This document shows positions 1 through 11,557 of a DNA stretch of 64,000 nt, piece after piece. Where the stretch lies: the NCBI GenBank assembly GCA_030248295.1, contig JASANH010001537.1:868001-932000 (forward strand), written 5' to 3'. The notes below the pieces were generated by a model, which was given only the letters and a program-made list of their open reading frames with translations, searched no databases and was not told where the DNA came from. The DNA is from Mesodorylaimus sp. YZB2_4 (Eukaryota > Nematoda > Enoplea > Dorylaimida > Dorylaimidae). Every line of letters begins with the position of its first letter. Position 1 is the stretch's first letter. The translations under genes and the position numbers were made by a program.

Positions 1-1660
1 GCAACTGCGGTCGATTAGGACATGCGTTCAATCAGAAGCTGCGTCTTTTCTCTGACAATATCATCAGCACGGGATCGGGATTGCGGGCAAAGGAGCAGAA
101 GGTCATGTGAAGATCTAGCGCGAGCAAAGAGTCCGCCTCTCACCGGCGGGTGTTCGACTCGCGGCTAGGTAAATCATTTTGCGTAATACTTCGCTACACC
201 CTCAAGTGCGCCATTGCTTGCGTGGTACGAACATAAAGATGGAAGAAGGGGAGAAAAGATTGTTAAAAGCGTCTTTCGGCGTATGCGCTACTCGGGATAC
301 CATGGGCCGCCACTATACTTGCATCTGCAGAGTATCGATTTGGAGCAGTGGGCAGAGCTGGGGTGTGATTAGGGCAACCTGTATGGTTGTAAGGCACTCT
401 CTCTTCCTGTGGTTGGTACACCAGGCATCCTGAGACATGGCTATTGATTGTGTGCAGGCTGGTCTAAAAGTTTTTCGTCTGGTAACAAACCTTTCAGAGA
501 ATTGCAGTATATGTTCCCGTCATCATGGTATCATGTGTCACTGTCAACTTTATCGTTCAATGTTACTGTAACTCCACAAAATATGGTAGACTTCGCTGAA
601 ATTATCAGGTACATAACAATACACAGAAAAGGTTTAGAAACGCCTTTGTTAAGTGTACGCCTAGAAGCACGTGCGAGTACTGCAGGCAAATGAAGAATAC
701 AAATTCGAGATACTTGTCAGCTTGACTTACTTGCATGCTGACATGCTTTTCAATACTCATTAGCTCAGAATGGACTTTGATGCTGTGGCAACAGGAGGAA
801 CTTCACAAAACTTTAGCGCGGGCAGTGAGGCAGTATTACAAATCCAATTCTGCGGCTGAAGAATGAGGGCTTTGTGTCTTTATAGTAGGAATCGTAACTG
901 ACGTACAAGAGTCTTGAATTTTATAGGACTTATGTCGTAGAAGCAGCGCAAAGCTATCACGACTAAATTACAAGCAAGAGCATTCGTTAGACAATCCTCA
1001 CATTAGTTGAATTCACGAGGTTGCTGATTGACATGAAAACAGATACTTTGCGACTGATGCGACGCGGCTTCCTTATTCGAGGGAAGCCATCAGTTGACTG
1101 GGGGCAGGGATTAAGCAGGTGAGGTATCTCGCGTAGACCCATGCAATTAGTGAACTCACGGGAAATACAAATTTGAGATTTTATCAGATCAGGAGCGGCG
1201 ACTGTTGCGAGATGAAGAGGTAAGAGGCGACCTACGCTTCGAGTATGGTGCTTCAAAGTAACCCAGAGGAAAGAGATGAACAGACCATTCAGGACGACAG
1301 AGAAAAACGCACACTGATGCCAAATCGCATGTCATTTAGAAGTGCAAAGTGTTCCATTCTCGGGCATTGTGCAGTGGGCGAGACGCTGCTTCCTCGTATC
1401 AATGCGAACATCGCGACAGCGACATGAACTTTAAGCTGGAGCATGAAAATCTAGGCGTCTGCAACCCATACTAGCGCCGCCAAACTGTTTCCATCCAGGT
1501 TCATCGTGCTCGTCAGTTTGCCTGACGATGTGGTGCATGAGGTGCAGGTGAAATGATATGAGGACAAATGAAAAATGCAGTTTACATGAGAAAAAAACAG
1601 TGAAAAGTCAGAAAAGATTGTCATATATGGACAAGCAGTGATACTAATGCCCTGGAGACT
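1..1660. other. Intergenic, no gene recognised
   Basis: Only short open frames with no recognisable domain, compositional bias or credible splice pattern are present. I see no tRNA, rRNA or transposon-coding similarity here. It is the 3' flank of the minus-strand receptor gene that follows. Confidence 0.6.
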
Positions 1661-2731
1661 CTACTGCGCCTGTCCACGCTCACCAAGTCGACTCTCAGCA
1701 GGATTCACGACCAAAGTCTTTGGCAAGCTCGTAGGCATCACAACTGTTCCACCGCACCGACAACACTTGGGCAACGCGTTGAGAACGACCCGTCTTATTT
1801 TTCTGTTGATCCCAATGCCCACAAAGAAATCGAGCGTGTCTGTGATCATGACCATGGCGTCACAGGCTGGTGCAATCACCAAGCCAGGCACGGAGCCGTC
1901 CAAGGCGGGCAACGCGTAGGACATGGTGACCCAGACAACATGGGGCAGCTGGTTCAGGGTCATCATGCACGCTTGATAGATATTGACCAGAAGCAGCGTC
2001 CTCTCTGCAATCTTTTTCCTCTGGTCGGTGGACGTGGTGCGGGATATTTTCTTCTTCTTCAGCTTGAATATAAGTACCATGACAATGTTGAGTATGATGA
2101 TTATGGCCACTCCGACAAGTCGAGTATACAGTCTTATATGAAAGAATACCTGACCCGCCACGCTATGACTAAGATCTTGGTTTGCTTTCAACGCGAAATG
2201 ATCTCCTTCCGATATGACCCCGAAATGGCTCAAATAAATAGCATTGCCTGAAAATCCAATCGAAAGACAGCAAATCGAGGCTAGGACTTGATGTCTCCTG
2301 TGATTCAGACTTCTGTACACGACAGGCTTGGCAATGGCCAGTACTCGATCAGCAGCCATGGCCACAGCCAGCAGGAGCGAGGTGTTGATCAGTGTCGCGT
2401 GAAGTGTGAGGCCCAAATAGCAGAAGAAGAATACCAGAATGTAGCTGCGTCGGAACCAGGGCCATCCTTCCTCCAAATCCAACCAAAGGAAGGAGATGAG
2501 GAAAGTACCAAAGAAAAATATCTCCAGCGTTTTACTGACTGTGAATACAACCTGGTATCCGTATGCTTTTTCGGTTTTGGACTGATTACAGAAGGCCAAG
2601 AGAAGGACGATATTGGTCGCGAGTCCGATGGTCAGGTAAATAATAGTCAGGCCCCTGTAGATGCTGGCACGAAATGCATAGATAGCCAACAGGGCTTGCT
2701 CATTTATTGTATAGTTCGTGCTATTCGACAT
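1661..2731 (-). CDS. Rhodopsin-like 7TM G-protein-coupled receptor (orphan)
   Basis: A single uninterrupted 356-residue frame starts at an ATG on the minus strand. It has a short extracellular N-terminus with an N-glycosylation sequon (NYT), then seven hydrophobic segments separated by basic loops. The end of TM3 reads AADRVLAIAKPVVYR, a DRY-type motif in which the third position is V, followed by the usual Pro/Tyr loop. The loop before TM6 is Lys-rich (KLKKKKISR). TM7 ends DTLDFFVGIGINRK in place of the canonical NPxxY, followed by a cysteine pair (CCRC) that could be palmitoylated. The overall form matches family A receptors, particularly the divergent orphan receptors expanded in invertebrates. 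The ligand cannot be inferred. No intron is needed, which is unusual next to the intron-rich genes downstream but common in such receptor expansions. Confidence 0.75.
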   Translation of the reverse strand: MSNSTNYTINEQALLAIYAFRASIYRGLTIIYLTIGLATNIVLLLAFCNQSKTEKAYGYQVVFTVSKTLEIFFFGTFLISFLWLDLEEGWPWFRRSYILVFFFCYLGLTLHATLINTSLLLAVAMAADRVLAIAKPVVYRSLNHRRHQVLASICCLSIGFSGNAIYLSHFGVISEGDHFALKANQDLSHSVAGQVFFHIRLYTRLVGVAIIIILNIVMVLIFKLKKKKISRTTSTDQRKKIAERTLLLVNIYQACMMTLNQLPHVVWVTMSYALPALDGSVPGLVIAPACDAMVMITDTLDFFVGIGINRKIRRVVLNALPKCCRCGGTVVMPTSLPKTLVVNPAESRLGERGQAQ

Positions 2732-4312
2732 ACTTAGCTCACGGACAATTCAATCTCAGGAACGATGGTCATTTGACTAGTATTCCGCTGGAGAAGTCGA
2801 ATGTGTGCATCCAGAAGTTTAGGTGGCAGCTTCCGATCAGGAACCATGAACCATGAACTTACCATGAATAACAAACGTGCGCACCTGAAACCTGATATCG
2901 AGCTCGACCAGAGCAATTAGCCAAATGTACCTGCTGCGCGTCAAGAATACCGAACCACTAGCTTCGCACGTTGTCCTGTCAGTTTCCCTGGTTGCTTTAG
3001 CCAGGACACTGCTCGCCGACAGAATAGGTGCATGGTGGACAAAAGGCTCAAGTATTTTTCCTGTCCCATCTGGAATTATTGAGCTCGACGCACAAAGAAT
3101 GAAAAATTTTATTGATTGCGAAGGCTCTTTTTCATTAACTTTCCCGCTACTCATCACGGTACACCATACTGTAAATTATCTACACCATGATGTAAATTTT
3201 GCGGCTATGTTGACACTCTTATTGTAATAGCGAGCGATTCAGCGCACCCCAGGTTACTCCTGGTGATTGAGGCTGGCTGGGAAAAACCATGAACCATATA
3301 CCTACCAGTCTGCAGCCTGCAAGCTACCCTGTGGATGATTCACTTGAATGCAAGTGTCGAGGTCCCGAGTGGAGACATGAAAGCTAACCAAGAAGATTCT
3401 ATCGGCTGTTGAACTGGCAGAGTTCAGACGAGCCCGCCATTGTGCAGGGCAGCCGATGTCCAAATGATGGTGTCCTCGTCTAAGGAGGTTCCTTGAACAC
3501 GACTACAGTTGCTTCTAGGCACAACAGATTTTCTTGTTTTTAGAAAAGACGACGCTGCCTCAAGTACTCTGAATTTTTTTATGAGAGTCCTTCACTTCCT
3601 TGCCTGCGGATTACCCACATTCCGTTCTTTGTTTAGAAACAAGCACAGACTGCATTTTCGTCTTGGCATGTATGTACGAGTGTACGTTTCGCACCAGGAT
3701 CAGGTCTGATAAAGTCTGATCTTCATTCGTCGAATGTGCTCCCGACGAGTGAGGTCAGGCCTGGTTTCACTATTAGTATATGTTTCCTACTTCTTAGAAG
3801 ATCCTGACAGCCTATCATGAAACAAAGCGACGTGGCCATCCCACTTTATGACAAGCTAGAAGAAAGATGGTTCTAACAGTAAGATCCCGCAAACTGATAC
3901 GGTCGCTGCTCTGACACATGATCATATAGGCGCGTGCACTACACGTGCATTGGTATGAGTTCTGGTGAAACTACTTCGTCTTTACACACACTGCAGCCAG
4001 TCAAAAAGAAAACTATGTGCACTAAATTCTGCCCATAGTATGGCGGTGGCAGATTCTGGGCGAAATGGCAAATTACCTATAGTTAGAGCTTCCCACCAAA
4101 CTGATTGTGTCGTTGCCAAAGAACATGCGTGGGGCAGATGTGCAAGCAATGATGAACTGAAACTGGAAGCATACAAGTTTAGCCGAGTCCATCAATTGTG
4201 TGACTCTGATTGCAGTTTCCTCTGCACGTGATGTGTACACAAATGTTGAAAGGGCTCGTTCTGCACAATGCGAGCACGTGTCTTGTTTGATGATCGCAGG
4301 TGAGGGGAAACC
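2732..4312. other. Intergenic, no gene recognised
   Basis: Between the receptor start and the TATA box of the thaumatin-like gene there are only short frames without domain features. The sequence is not visibly repetitive. Confidence 0.5.
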
Positions 4313-4319
4313 TATAAAA
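4313..4319 (+). promoter_or_regulatory. TATA box of thaumatin-like gene
   Basis: TATAAAAG lies 63 bp upstream of the ATG at 4376. That fits transcription starting about 30 bp downstream and a short 5' leader. It is the clearest core-promoter motif in the window. Confidence 0.6.
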
Positions 4320-4375
4320 GCACACAGCATCGACCACGAGTCAACCGAAACTGATCAGCATTTCGAATTCCGAAA

Positions 4376-5016
4376 ATGATTGCCGTCTCAACCACCGCGT
4401 TCTTCGCTTTGCTTTTTGGCGCTCATGCCGCCCAAGTACGCTCTGAGAACAAGTGCCCGTACACCATTTGGGTCGGGGCATTTGGTACTCAATGCACACC
4501 CGAAAATGGAGGCTGGCGTTTGAACTCTGGCGAAAGCAAAACTGTCACCATTCCTGTCAATGGCGAATGGAATGGAAGATTCTGGGGGCGCACCGACTGC
4601 GACAACAATGGAAGATGCTCGACTGGTAAGAGATGCTTACAGCTGAATCCCTCTGAGATGCAGCATTGTCAGATATTCTAGGTCAGTGCGCTGGTCTGCA
4701 GTGCAAGGGGACCACTGGCCAGCCGCCAGCTTCCTTGGCCGAGATTACGTTCAATGGTCACGTTGGTCTGGACTACTTTTATGTCAGTTTGGTGGATGGA
4801 TACAATCTGCCTATCTAAATGAGACCGATCGCTGGCACCTTCACCAAAGGCGATGGAAGCAAATACGACTGCTCAGTGGCGGGTTGCTCCTCCGACTTAA
4901 ACGCCTTTTGCTCTACTGCATTGCCTGTACGAGCTAATGGCCGAGTTGTCGGTTGCAAAAGTGCTTGCGAAGTGTTCCAAACTGATGCTTATTGCCCTCC
5001 TAATATTACACAGTGA
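4376..5016 (+). pseudogene. Thaumatin-like protein gene with in-frame stop and truncated C-terminus
   Basis: Exon 1 (4376-4625) encodes a signal peptide (hydrophobic run ending about AHAAQV) and the thaumatin start: NKCPYTIWVG, then the Gly/Trp-rich segment GEWNGRFWGRTDC typical of the family. A 56-bp intron (GTAAGA...TTCTAG, 4626-4681) joins in frame to exon 2 at 4682, which carries GQCAGLQCKG, AEITF and DYFYVSLVDGYNLPI. TAA at 4816-4818 then interrupts the frame. The same frame continues with MRPIAGTF, KYDCSVAGCSSDLNAFC and SACEVFQTDAYC before a final TGA at 5014-5016, so family sequence is conserved on both sides of the TAA. The usual last part of the fold, with its closing cysteines, is missing. 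Alternatives are a recent pseudogene, a base-call error (one change from CAA), or an unannotated extra exon. Thaumatin-like proteins are secreted beta-sandwich proteins, often antifungal or glucan-binding. Confidence 0.75.
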
Positions 5017-5112
5017 AATGTGAACGACACCAACCCCAATAGGCCTAACAGCACATACATAGTTATAATAGGTGTGATGAAGCATGCTAGAGTGGGAATA
5101 GCTCATATTAGA

Positions 5113-5475
5113 TTGATATTGCCCAATTGATGCGCCGGGGACACGAGGCCTATCACTCTGCAGGGAAAGACCAATGCATACCCCCTCCCAACGACCGCGC
5201 CCCCTAGCGAAAACTTAATATTGATAATTTATTAATCGACCATTACGTATAAATAGTAAACCAAAGCCGCCTCGTTGGGGTTCAGGTGACTTAGAGTGCA
5301 GAGGAAACGCAAATAGACACCTATCTAGACAGTAAGACGCCATTTAACCTTATCGTTAGGCTGGAACACAAAAGGCGCAATGACTGTACAGTGGCAGGGA
5401 AAGAGCAATGGCATACCAAGACTCCCCCACCTAAATGCCCGCACCCCTTAGCGGTAACTTTTATTTAATCAATTA
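5113..5475 (-). repeat. Diverged inverted fragments of the 5S-bearing repeat family
   Basis: The reverse complement of 5113-5176 matches 10765-10782 followed by 10855-10905 (the GATAGGCCTCGTGTCC and GCGCATCAATTGGGCAATAT cores), skipping about 70 bp. The reverse complement of 5388-5424 matches the neighbouring CATTGGTCTTTCCCTG...TGTACAGTCATT part. 5160-5220 and 5390-5475 also resemble each other, so this is a local duplication of an old repeat fragment. Confidence 0.6.
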
Positions 5476-5522
5476 TGTAGCGATCCGATCCAGAATCGAA
5501 TATAAAATTTATACTCGTTTTG

Positions 5523-5790
5523 TAGAGCTCGAAATTCTCTACAACTTTCGTATCGGGGTCGATGGCGGTCGTCGCTGAAAATTCCGAGAAAATCGGCGAT
5601 AACCATTTTGCCACGTTAAAGAAATTATCGATTATCTGACGATCGGATGAAAAATCGATAAAAACTTTAACGCTTTCTTATAGAGCTCGAAATTCTGCGT
5701 ACCTTCCGTGATGTGATCGAGGGCGGTCGTGACTGAAAATTTTGAGGAAATCGACGAAAACCGTTTTTCCTATGTTAAAAAGAAGTCACG
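5523..5790 (+). repeat. Two imperfect tandem copies, period about 158 bp
   Basis: TAGAGCTCGAAATTCT occurs at 5523 and 5681. In both copies it is followed by a diverged block containing GGCGGTCG, TGAAAATT and GAAATCG/GAAAATCG. No coding potential is seen. It is probably an old satellite or transposon fragment. Confidence 0.6.
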
Positions 5791-7564
5791 GACGGACGGA
5801 CGTTTGGTTTTTGTATTATAGAATAGAAAATGGCTCGCTCCGCTCGCAATTTTCGTTTTCACGGACCACGTCTATTCACCGCCTATGCTCGCCATGCAGC
5901 TGCGACGCTACACCCATGTGGTATACGACACTACATGCTCCCTCCCCGAAAATCAGTCGATCCCGTGCTGACCGACCAATAGGAGTACGAGCAGCGGCGA
6001 AAAGGCGGGACTAGGTGGCACCTGGACATTCGTACAGTGCTCTATATTTTGTATATTTGTTAGGCCCAAAAACATTTTCTTGGAAAAAGAGCCCGGAGCG
6101 TCGATAGCCCGAAGAATTGTGCACAAGACATTGTAAGATTTATTAGGTAAAGCCTCAATCCTGTCGAGCACTCGTGATTTTCCTTTCCGTGTGGGGCAGA
6201 TTTTTGCTCGTGTTATTATGCGTTTATTATAAAATTATTATTATGCGTTTTTGTGACCAATGAAAAAGAAAAACTCCTGGAGGGTCGATGGGCATGCTTT
6301 CAAGCTTCAAAATGAGGCTACTTGCATCGATTTTCGTGCGCGTAATCAAAAGAATTCGTAACTTCAGTTTCTTAGAGCATGAACTAAATCTGAAACCATA
6401 CTTTACCTCATTTTGTGCGCCGAATTCGAAAAATTTGAAAAGCCAGAGACAATGGGTCGCGTCAACTTGATTTTTGTTGGCGGATTTTGAAAAAATTGAG
6501 CGGAAAAAATTACGTAGCAGGCATCATCACAAGTACGAAGCAAGTATAAAATTACGAGTCAAGCACACAAGCACTTCTTTCCGAACGGGGCAACTTGTTC
6601 GAGCCACAGCGGATTCGGCTATCTTGGATCATATGCTTCAAGCGGGTCATGACGCTGGCTGTGATGATTTTCGCATCATCGATCTTGCAAATTCCGACAG
6701 ACTTCTGAAGATCAAAGAAGCCATCGATATTGTTACCAAACGTCCTACAGCAGAAGGACTTTGAAACACTCACGCTTTTGCAATAGGTTGTCGCTACCTG
6801 AGAATCAACATTGTGTGCGCTACCATACATAGGTTTCCAGCGATGCGTTGCTCGCCTTGCCTTACGATTCGTTTTTATCAGTTCCTGATGATGCCTTAAG
6901 ATAAGACGAAGAAACGTCGAAAATTGAAATATAATAAATGATGTCGTATTTGAGTAATTTATTGGTCTTCTTGTTCCTTTTAGAAATGTCGCAAGCAGTT
7001 TTCGCAGTATACTGTTAGTTTCAAATCTAATCATGGGACAAAAACGAAAAACCACGCATTATCGAATGCGTCCAGCGAAAATTAAGAGAAATGCATCTTG
7101 AAATCTGTGCAGGTAACTAATACAATATACTTTTCGGATAAGCAGGAGTTTTTAGTGTGTCGAAATTTATCAATTAGCTGTGCCTTGCTTCTTAAAAATT
7201 AATATTGTGTCCTCGAATGTGAAGCATAAGCAAAAACCTATCACAGGATCCAATTTTGAAATTTTTTTAGAAGCTCGCTTTCCCTTGTCATGCTTATTCC
7301 ATTCATCAATAAAATTGTCGACTCTCGAATCCCGACACTCCTAAATCAAAGCACTTTTGCGCCTAAGAATCTCTTGCGTACCATTTTCAACTCCTCCCCG
7401 CCCCCCGCCACGAGGTGTCAATTGAGGGTTTAGCATTACTTTATTGATGATAAAAAATAATTGACAGTTTTATTCAAAGGATGTAAAACCTTTATCAGCC
7501 TACAATGACTGTGTCTTTTATTAGCAAACGCAGAACGCATCAAGCAAATCAGATCGCAGTCATA

Positions 7565-7902
7565 ATGGACGAAGAAAATGAAATGGTCGAAACTGCAGAG
7601 CAGACAAAAGTAAACATAGCACTCTTAATTGTATCCAAGCCTAATGATTAAGCAGAATCAATCACATGCAGGCATCCCTTAAAGTCCAAAATAAGCAAGC
7701 AGAACTCGAAACGGTTACGGAATCAGGCGATATCAAAGCGACAATGGATAACTGCGTTGAGGTTCAAGAGAGAGGCGACGGCAATTGCCTATACCGAGCG
7801 TTGGCGCTTTTTATTCATGGAGACGAATCGTATTATCGATCTATAAAAGAGGAAATTACCAAGATTTTCGAAACAAAAAAAGCGATCAGATCAGAGCTCT
7901 AG
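7565..7902 (+). CDS. OTU-family cysteine protease, N-terminal part (possibly broken gene)
   Basis: An ATG exon (7565-7609) splices in phase across a 62-bp intron to 7672. The joined frame carries VQERGDGNCLYRALA, the OTU catalytic Asp/Cys block (DGNC, with Cys as nucleophile), then HGDESYY. The frame stops at 7900-7902 after about 91 residues, well short of a ~120-residue OTU fold. Downstream there are OTU-like pieces in other frames: YVDPLKENK near 7955-7985 and WAGEYELK near 8263-8289, the latter resembling the WxGExEL block of OTU domains. Either more exons exist or the gene is decayed. No catalytic His block was identified. OTU proteases remove ubiquitin from substrates. Confidence 0.55.
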
Positions 7903-8202
7903 GAGAGGTTTGAACATTTTTGCACAGGCACAGCTACACTGCTTACATTCTTTCAGCCAATTACGTAGACCCGTTAAAAGAAAATAAATCAGGCAGCCAT
8001 CCTGAACACGTTGCCCCCTCCCCACCATCCATGCTGAAAATACGAGTGAATTATATGGAAACAAGAAGTGAGTTGGAATTCCATTGTACTATACCATTGA
8101 GCAGGGACTGCCGCACTACTATTATGAAATGCTGCTGATTGGGTCCTTGTCCTGAATCTCTCCATATGTCCTGAGGGAAGCAATTCTATCAAACTTCGTG
8201 TA

Positions 8203-8330
8203 TTGCAGATTTTGGGCATGCCCACAATAATCTACATTATGCATCACGTCTTACCTCCGCATTCTTGGGCTGGAGAGTACGAGTTAAAGGTATCGTTTCA
8301 AGTGAAAAGCAAAAATTTATTTTTCGTCGA
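8203..8330 (+). CDS. Possible downstream OTU exon (W-x-G-E-x-E-L block)
   Basis: An open frame contains MHHVLPPHSWAGEYELKVSF. Its WAGEYELK part resembles the conserved block that follows the catalytic Cys block in OTU proteases. It lies about 350 bp after the DGNC exon on the same strand. Exon borders and phase could not be fixed, so the link is an inference. Confidence 0.3.
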
Positions 8331-8602
8331 AACTTATATCATAAATCAACCAAGGGGGCTAAGGGCTATCGGAAACAGTGTGTTTGATTGTGGTCACTGC
8401 GTTGACTACCCAGCGGTCATTTTTTTTCCGAGACTCCGCCTGGTTTACCACCTGGCGTAATGGATATAAAACTGCAGCAGGTGTGGCTACAGTATTTTGC
8501 CTTTGCTCGCTGTTTGCTTTTGCATACGATTGTTTTCTCAATGTTTGAGGCGATTAAAAATCAGTTTTTTATTTCCGTTTTCTTACACTGGCAATAGTAA
8601 AT

Positions 8603-9619
8603 ATGCCACAGAAATGTCTTGTGCCAAACTGCAAGGTCAGCAGGGACACGCACCCCTTGACCTCATTATTTTCCTTACCGACAGACGGCGAACGACGGGC
8701 TGCTTGGCTGCGAAGCATGGGAGCTGAAAATACTCACCTTCCGTCCAAGGCAACCGTGTGCATGCTGCATTTTGAAGACGACTTCATCATCAAGAACGGA
8801 AGCCGTATTACGCTCAAAAAGAATGCTGTGCCAACTATTGTTGATCCTTTTTCCACGAGACAGGTAAGCAGGCATGTTACTATATTGTAGTGGTAAAGGT
8901 TTACTGTACTCTAGTTGGGCTCTGCAGCCTGGATTGTCATATTTACTAGCAGCAGTCATGTTATCGCCCAGTTGCACTTAGAAGTACAGTACAATAAAAT
9001 TAGTGCTAGACATGACCTCGAGGTCAAGGTCAGATATCTGTCAAAACCTCGAGGTCAAGGTCAGAAAATTTTTTTGGGTTCGGTCAAGGTCAGGGTCAGG
9101 TCAGAAAAGTTTTTGAAGGGTCGGTGAGACAGTAAAAAAACCAGGCCAGTGAAACACTAAATAAAATACACATTTCTTGCAGCTGCAATGTGCTCCGATA
9201 TCGTCTGTCAAAGTTTACTCGTCGTCTATGCATTTCAGTGAATACAGAGAAAGTGACTGCCAGTTCCGTATGCCAGCTCAGTGGTCCCCAGGTAAGTATA
9301 GAGTTTCGAATACTGACTGATCTTATAAGGTTCCTTTTATTCAGGTGCCCACGAAATCTGCTCACGATGCTGCCACGTGTGCACCAGTCGAAATGGTATC
9401 AGCGTCTAGTGACGCCCCCATTGAAACAGCGGTATTGAATCACTCTGTTGTAAGTAGCTCCTCTGTGCACTGTCTGTGAGTCAAAGCTTTCACAAGAAGG
9501 TCGCATTATTTTAGGATACGGTGTCCTCAGTAATAACTATTGATGCTCAAAGAGAAAGCGACTACGAATATGAACCAGATAAAAAATCGAAAAAATCGAA
9601 AACCAGAATCGAAATATAA
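8603..9619 (+). CDS. THAP zinc-finger protein, 3' end provided by repeat
   Basis: Exon 1 (8603-8863) encodes a THAP domain: MPQKCLVPNC, TSLFSLPTD, RRAAWLRSMG, STA-like VCMLHF with the Cys/His of the C2CH module, LKKNAVPTIV with the AVPT box. A canonical donor (CAG/GTAAGC) follows. Two further exons keep phase: 9345-9449 (starts VPTKSAHDAA) and 9515-9619 (starts DTVSSVITID, ends in a Lys-rich tail). The model is 156 residues. The last four codons and the TAA lie in the first bases of repeat copy A (9607 on), so the original 3' end may have been replaced. 9183-9291 has splice-like borders and an open frame but would shift phase, so it is left out. THAP proteins are DNA-binding and often derive from P-element-type transposases; no transposase domain follows here. 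Confidence 0.6.
9003..9125 (+). repeat. Low-complexity GGTCAAGGTCAG tract
   Basis: Imperfect repeats of (A/G)GGTCA(A/G) separated by A/T-rich spacers lie in the first THAP intron. A reverse-complement version occurs at 23949-24040. This is degenerate microsatellite-type sequence. Confidence 0.7.
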
Positions 9620-11557
9620 CCTATCTAAATCAAATCAACGTGTGATTCTGCCATCGAGCAATATCAACTTCCACTGCGCAAACAATCGACGACAGAATCT
9701 TTTGGTAGCAGAAGGTGGTTGGGCGTGGAGAATCAATCGAGACAATGGGAACACGAGTGCCCGATGCCAGATGCCGATGCCGATGCCCGATGCTGATGCC
9801 GATGCACGAATGCCTGCAAACACCAACTGTTGCGCAGGTTTTCTCCAACCACTCTAGTGTGATGAGTGAGATGATCTGCATTGATGATTTTTTCTTCTGC
9901 TCATAATTAGGGTTACAAGTCAACTTCTCATTATTATTATTTTAGACCAGAGAAAACAATGGGTGCAAACACAATTGTAATGCGTTCGTGGGTGCGAACC
10001 AAAGCTTTCTGCAAAATATCAGAGGCGGCCAACTGATCAGCGATAGCGGTGGCCTGAAGTCTTTAGAATTCTTGAATTCTTGTGTGGTAAGCAGCCCGAA
10101 GAATGAGAAAAACATGCGGGGATTTTTCCAAACCCGCTTTTCGGGTTTTAGGCTTCGCTTTTAAGCTTCCAATACTCGGCTTTTGGGCAAAAATCCTAAA
10201 GAATTAAAAGAATTCGTGGGACTTTAGGCTTTGACCATTGCTGACTTATTGATCAGACGCCCCTGATATTTTTCAGAGTGTTTTATTTTGCACTTAGGAA
10301 CAAATTGCTATTTTTGGTTGCTATTTTTGGTTTTGTTGAGTTCGGCGCAACAGTTGTCAAGGTTGCCTTTTCATATTTTGCAAATGTTTAGAGTCGGACG
10401 ACAGAAATATTAGTGGGGAGTGGAAAAAGTGGAAATATCCGTTTTTATAAAAAAATTTGAAGGTCATGGTCACAACCATTCATGGGCAGCATTCTTCTTT
10501 GTTTCATCAGCTTTTAAAGTAGATCCATGATGAGCAGTGTGGCTGAGAGGGGCTGCTTGTGCCATGGCTCCATGACAATGAATACTGTATGTTTATGGTG
10601 AGGAGCAGCCTTTCGAACAAAGTTGATGCGTTATTGATTGTTCAAAAAATAACATGTATTTCATGACATGATCCGATCCCGTTATGATCTGGGTGAAGAG
10701 GACGACTTCCCAACCCTGTGCAGTCTTCCATTTGGACTTACATTGGGGTTAGGTGGGGGGCTTACATTGGTCTTTCCCTGGAGTGTACAGTCATTAGGTT
10801 CAGTGTTCGAGGCCAATTGTAAATAAAAATGCTAGGAAGGCCATTTGAACGAATCAGAGTGATAGGCCTCGTGTCCCTGGCGCATCAATTGGGCAATATT
10901 GATCCAATGTGGGCATAACACTTATGAGTCTTCCATTTGGACGTACGTTGGGTATGCAGCAGGAACGATCATTATCTCTGTTTTGTGCCGTGCTGCGGAG
11001 TACTTTCTTTAGGCAAAAAATTTGATAGGCGACTGACTTGACTAATTTCAGCAAGTCTTGGATAAAATTTTTTGCGTATGGCGACTAGGGATAGGTCGGG
11101 GTCCTGATCCCGAAGCGCTTCGGGATTATGCATAACGGTCATACATACTGTAGGCGTGCACGCTAGGTACACTCCGATCCATCGCATCATATCTTGCAAG
11201 AGGAAGCAGACGATATTGGCTCAGTCATTGTTCGAAGAGACAACGGTTCATTGAATTTCCAGGTCAGTAATGTCAGCAAATTTTTGCCATAGAGCACGCT
11301 TTGTGAACAAGGAATATGATCGGTCTTGCTATTGGACCTTTTTCCTACTCAAAGATGGTATCGGGTATGATGGAGGCATCAAAGAAGTATTTTTGTTGTT
11401 TTTCCTGCCGCCTGCATGTCTGAGTACATATTCGAAAAATCTGCGCTTTTCAGCACGGTAGTGCGGGTAAGAATTTCTGACTATGAAATGGTCGATCTGT
11501 AGGTGGTCTTCACGATTTCTGGGCGCGGGTTCACGTTACGTTTTATGTTTCTGTTTT

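Larger units (their letters stand above)
5017..7564. other. Intergenic with degenerate repeats
   Basis: No gene is recognised. 5113-5176 and 5388-5424 are inverted, diverged pieces of a sequence inside the large repeat unit near 10.76-10.91 kb. 5523-5640 and 5681-5790 are two imperfect tandem copies. The rest is AT-rich with short frames only. Confidence 0.5.

Noticed and set aside
9183-9291. Extra THAP exon
   Set aside because: Splice-like borders exist but 109 bp would shift the frame and create an early stop in the next exon.
9630-9923. Open frames on both strands over the GATGCC tract (MPMPDADADA type)
   Set aside because: They come from a hexanucleotide repeat, duplicated exactly in copy B, and lack any domain.
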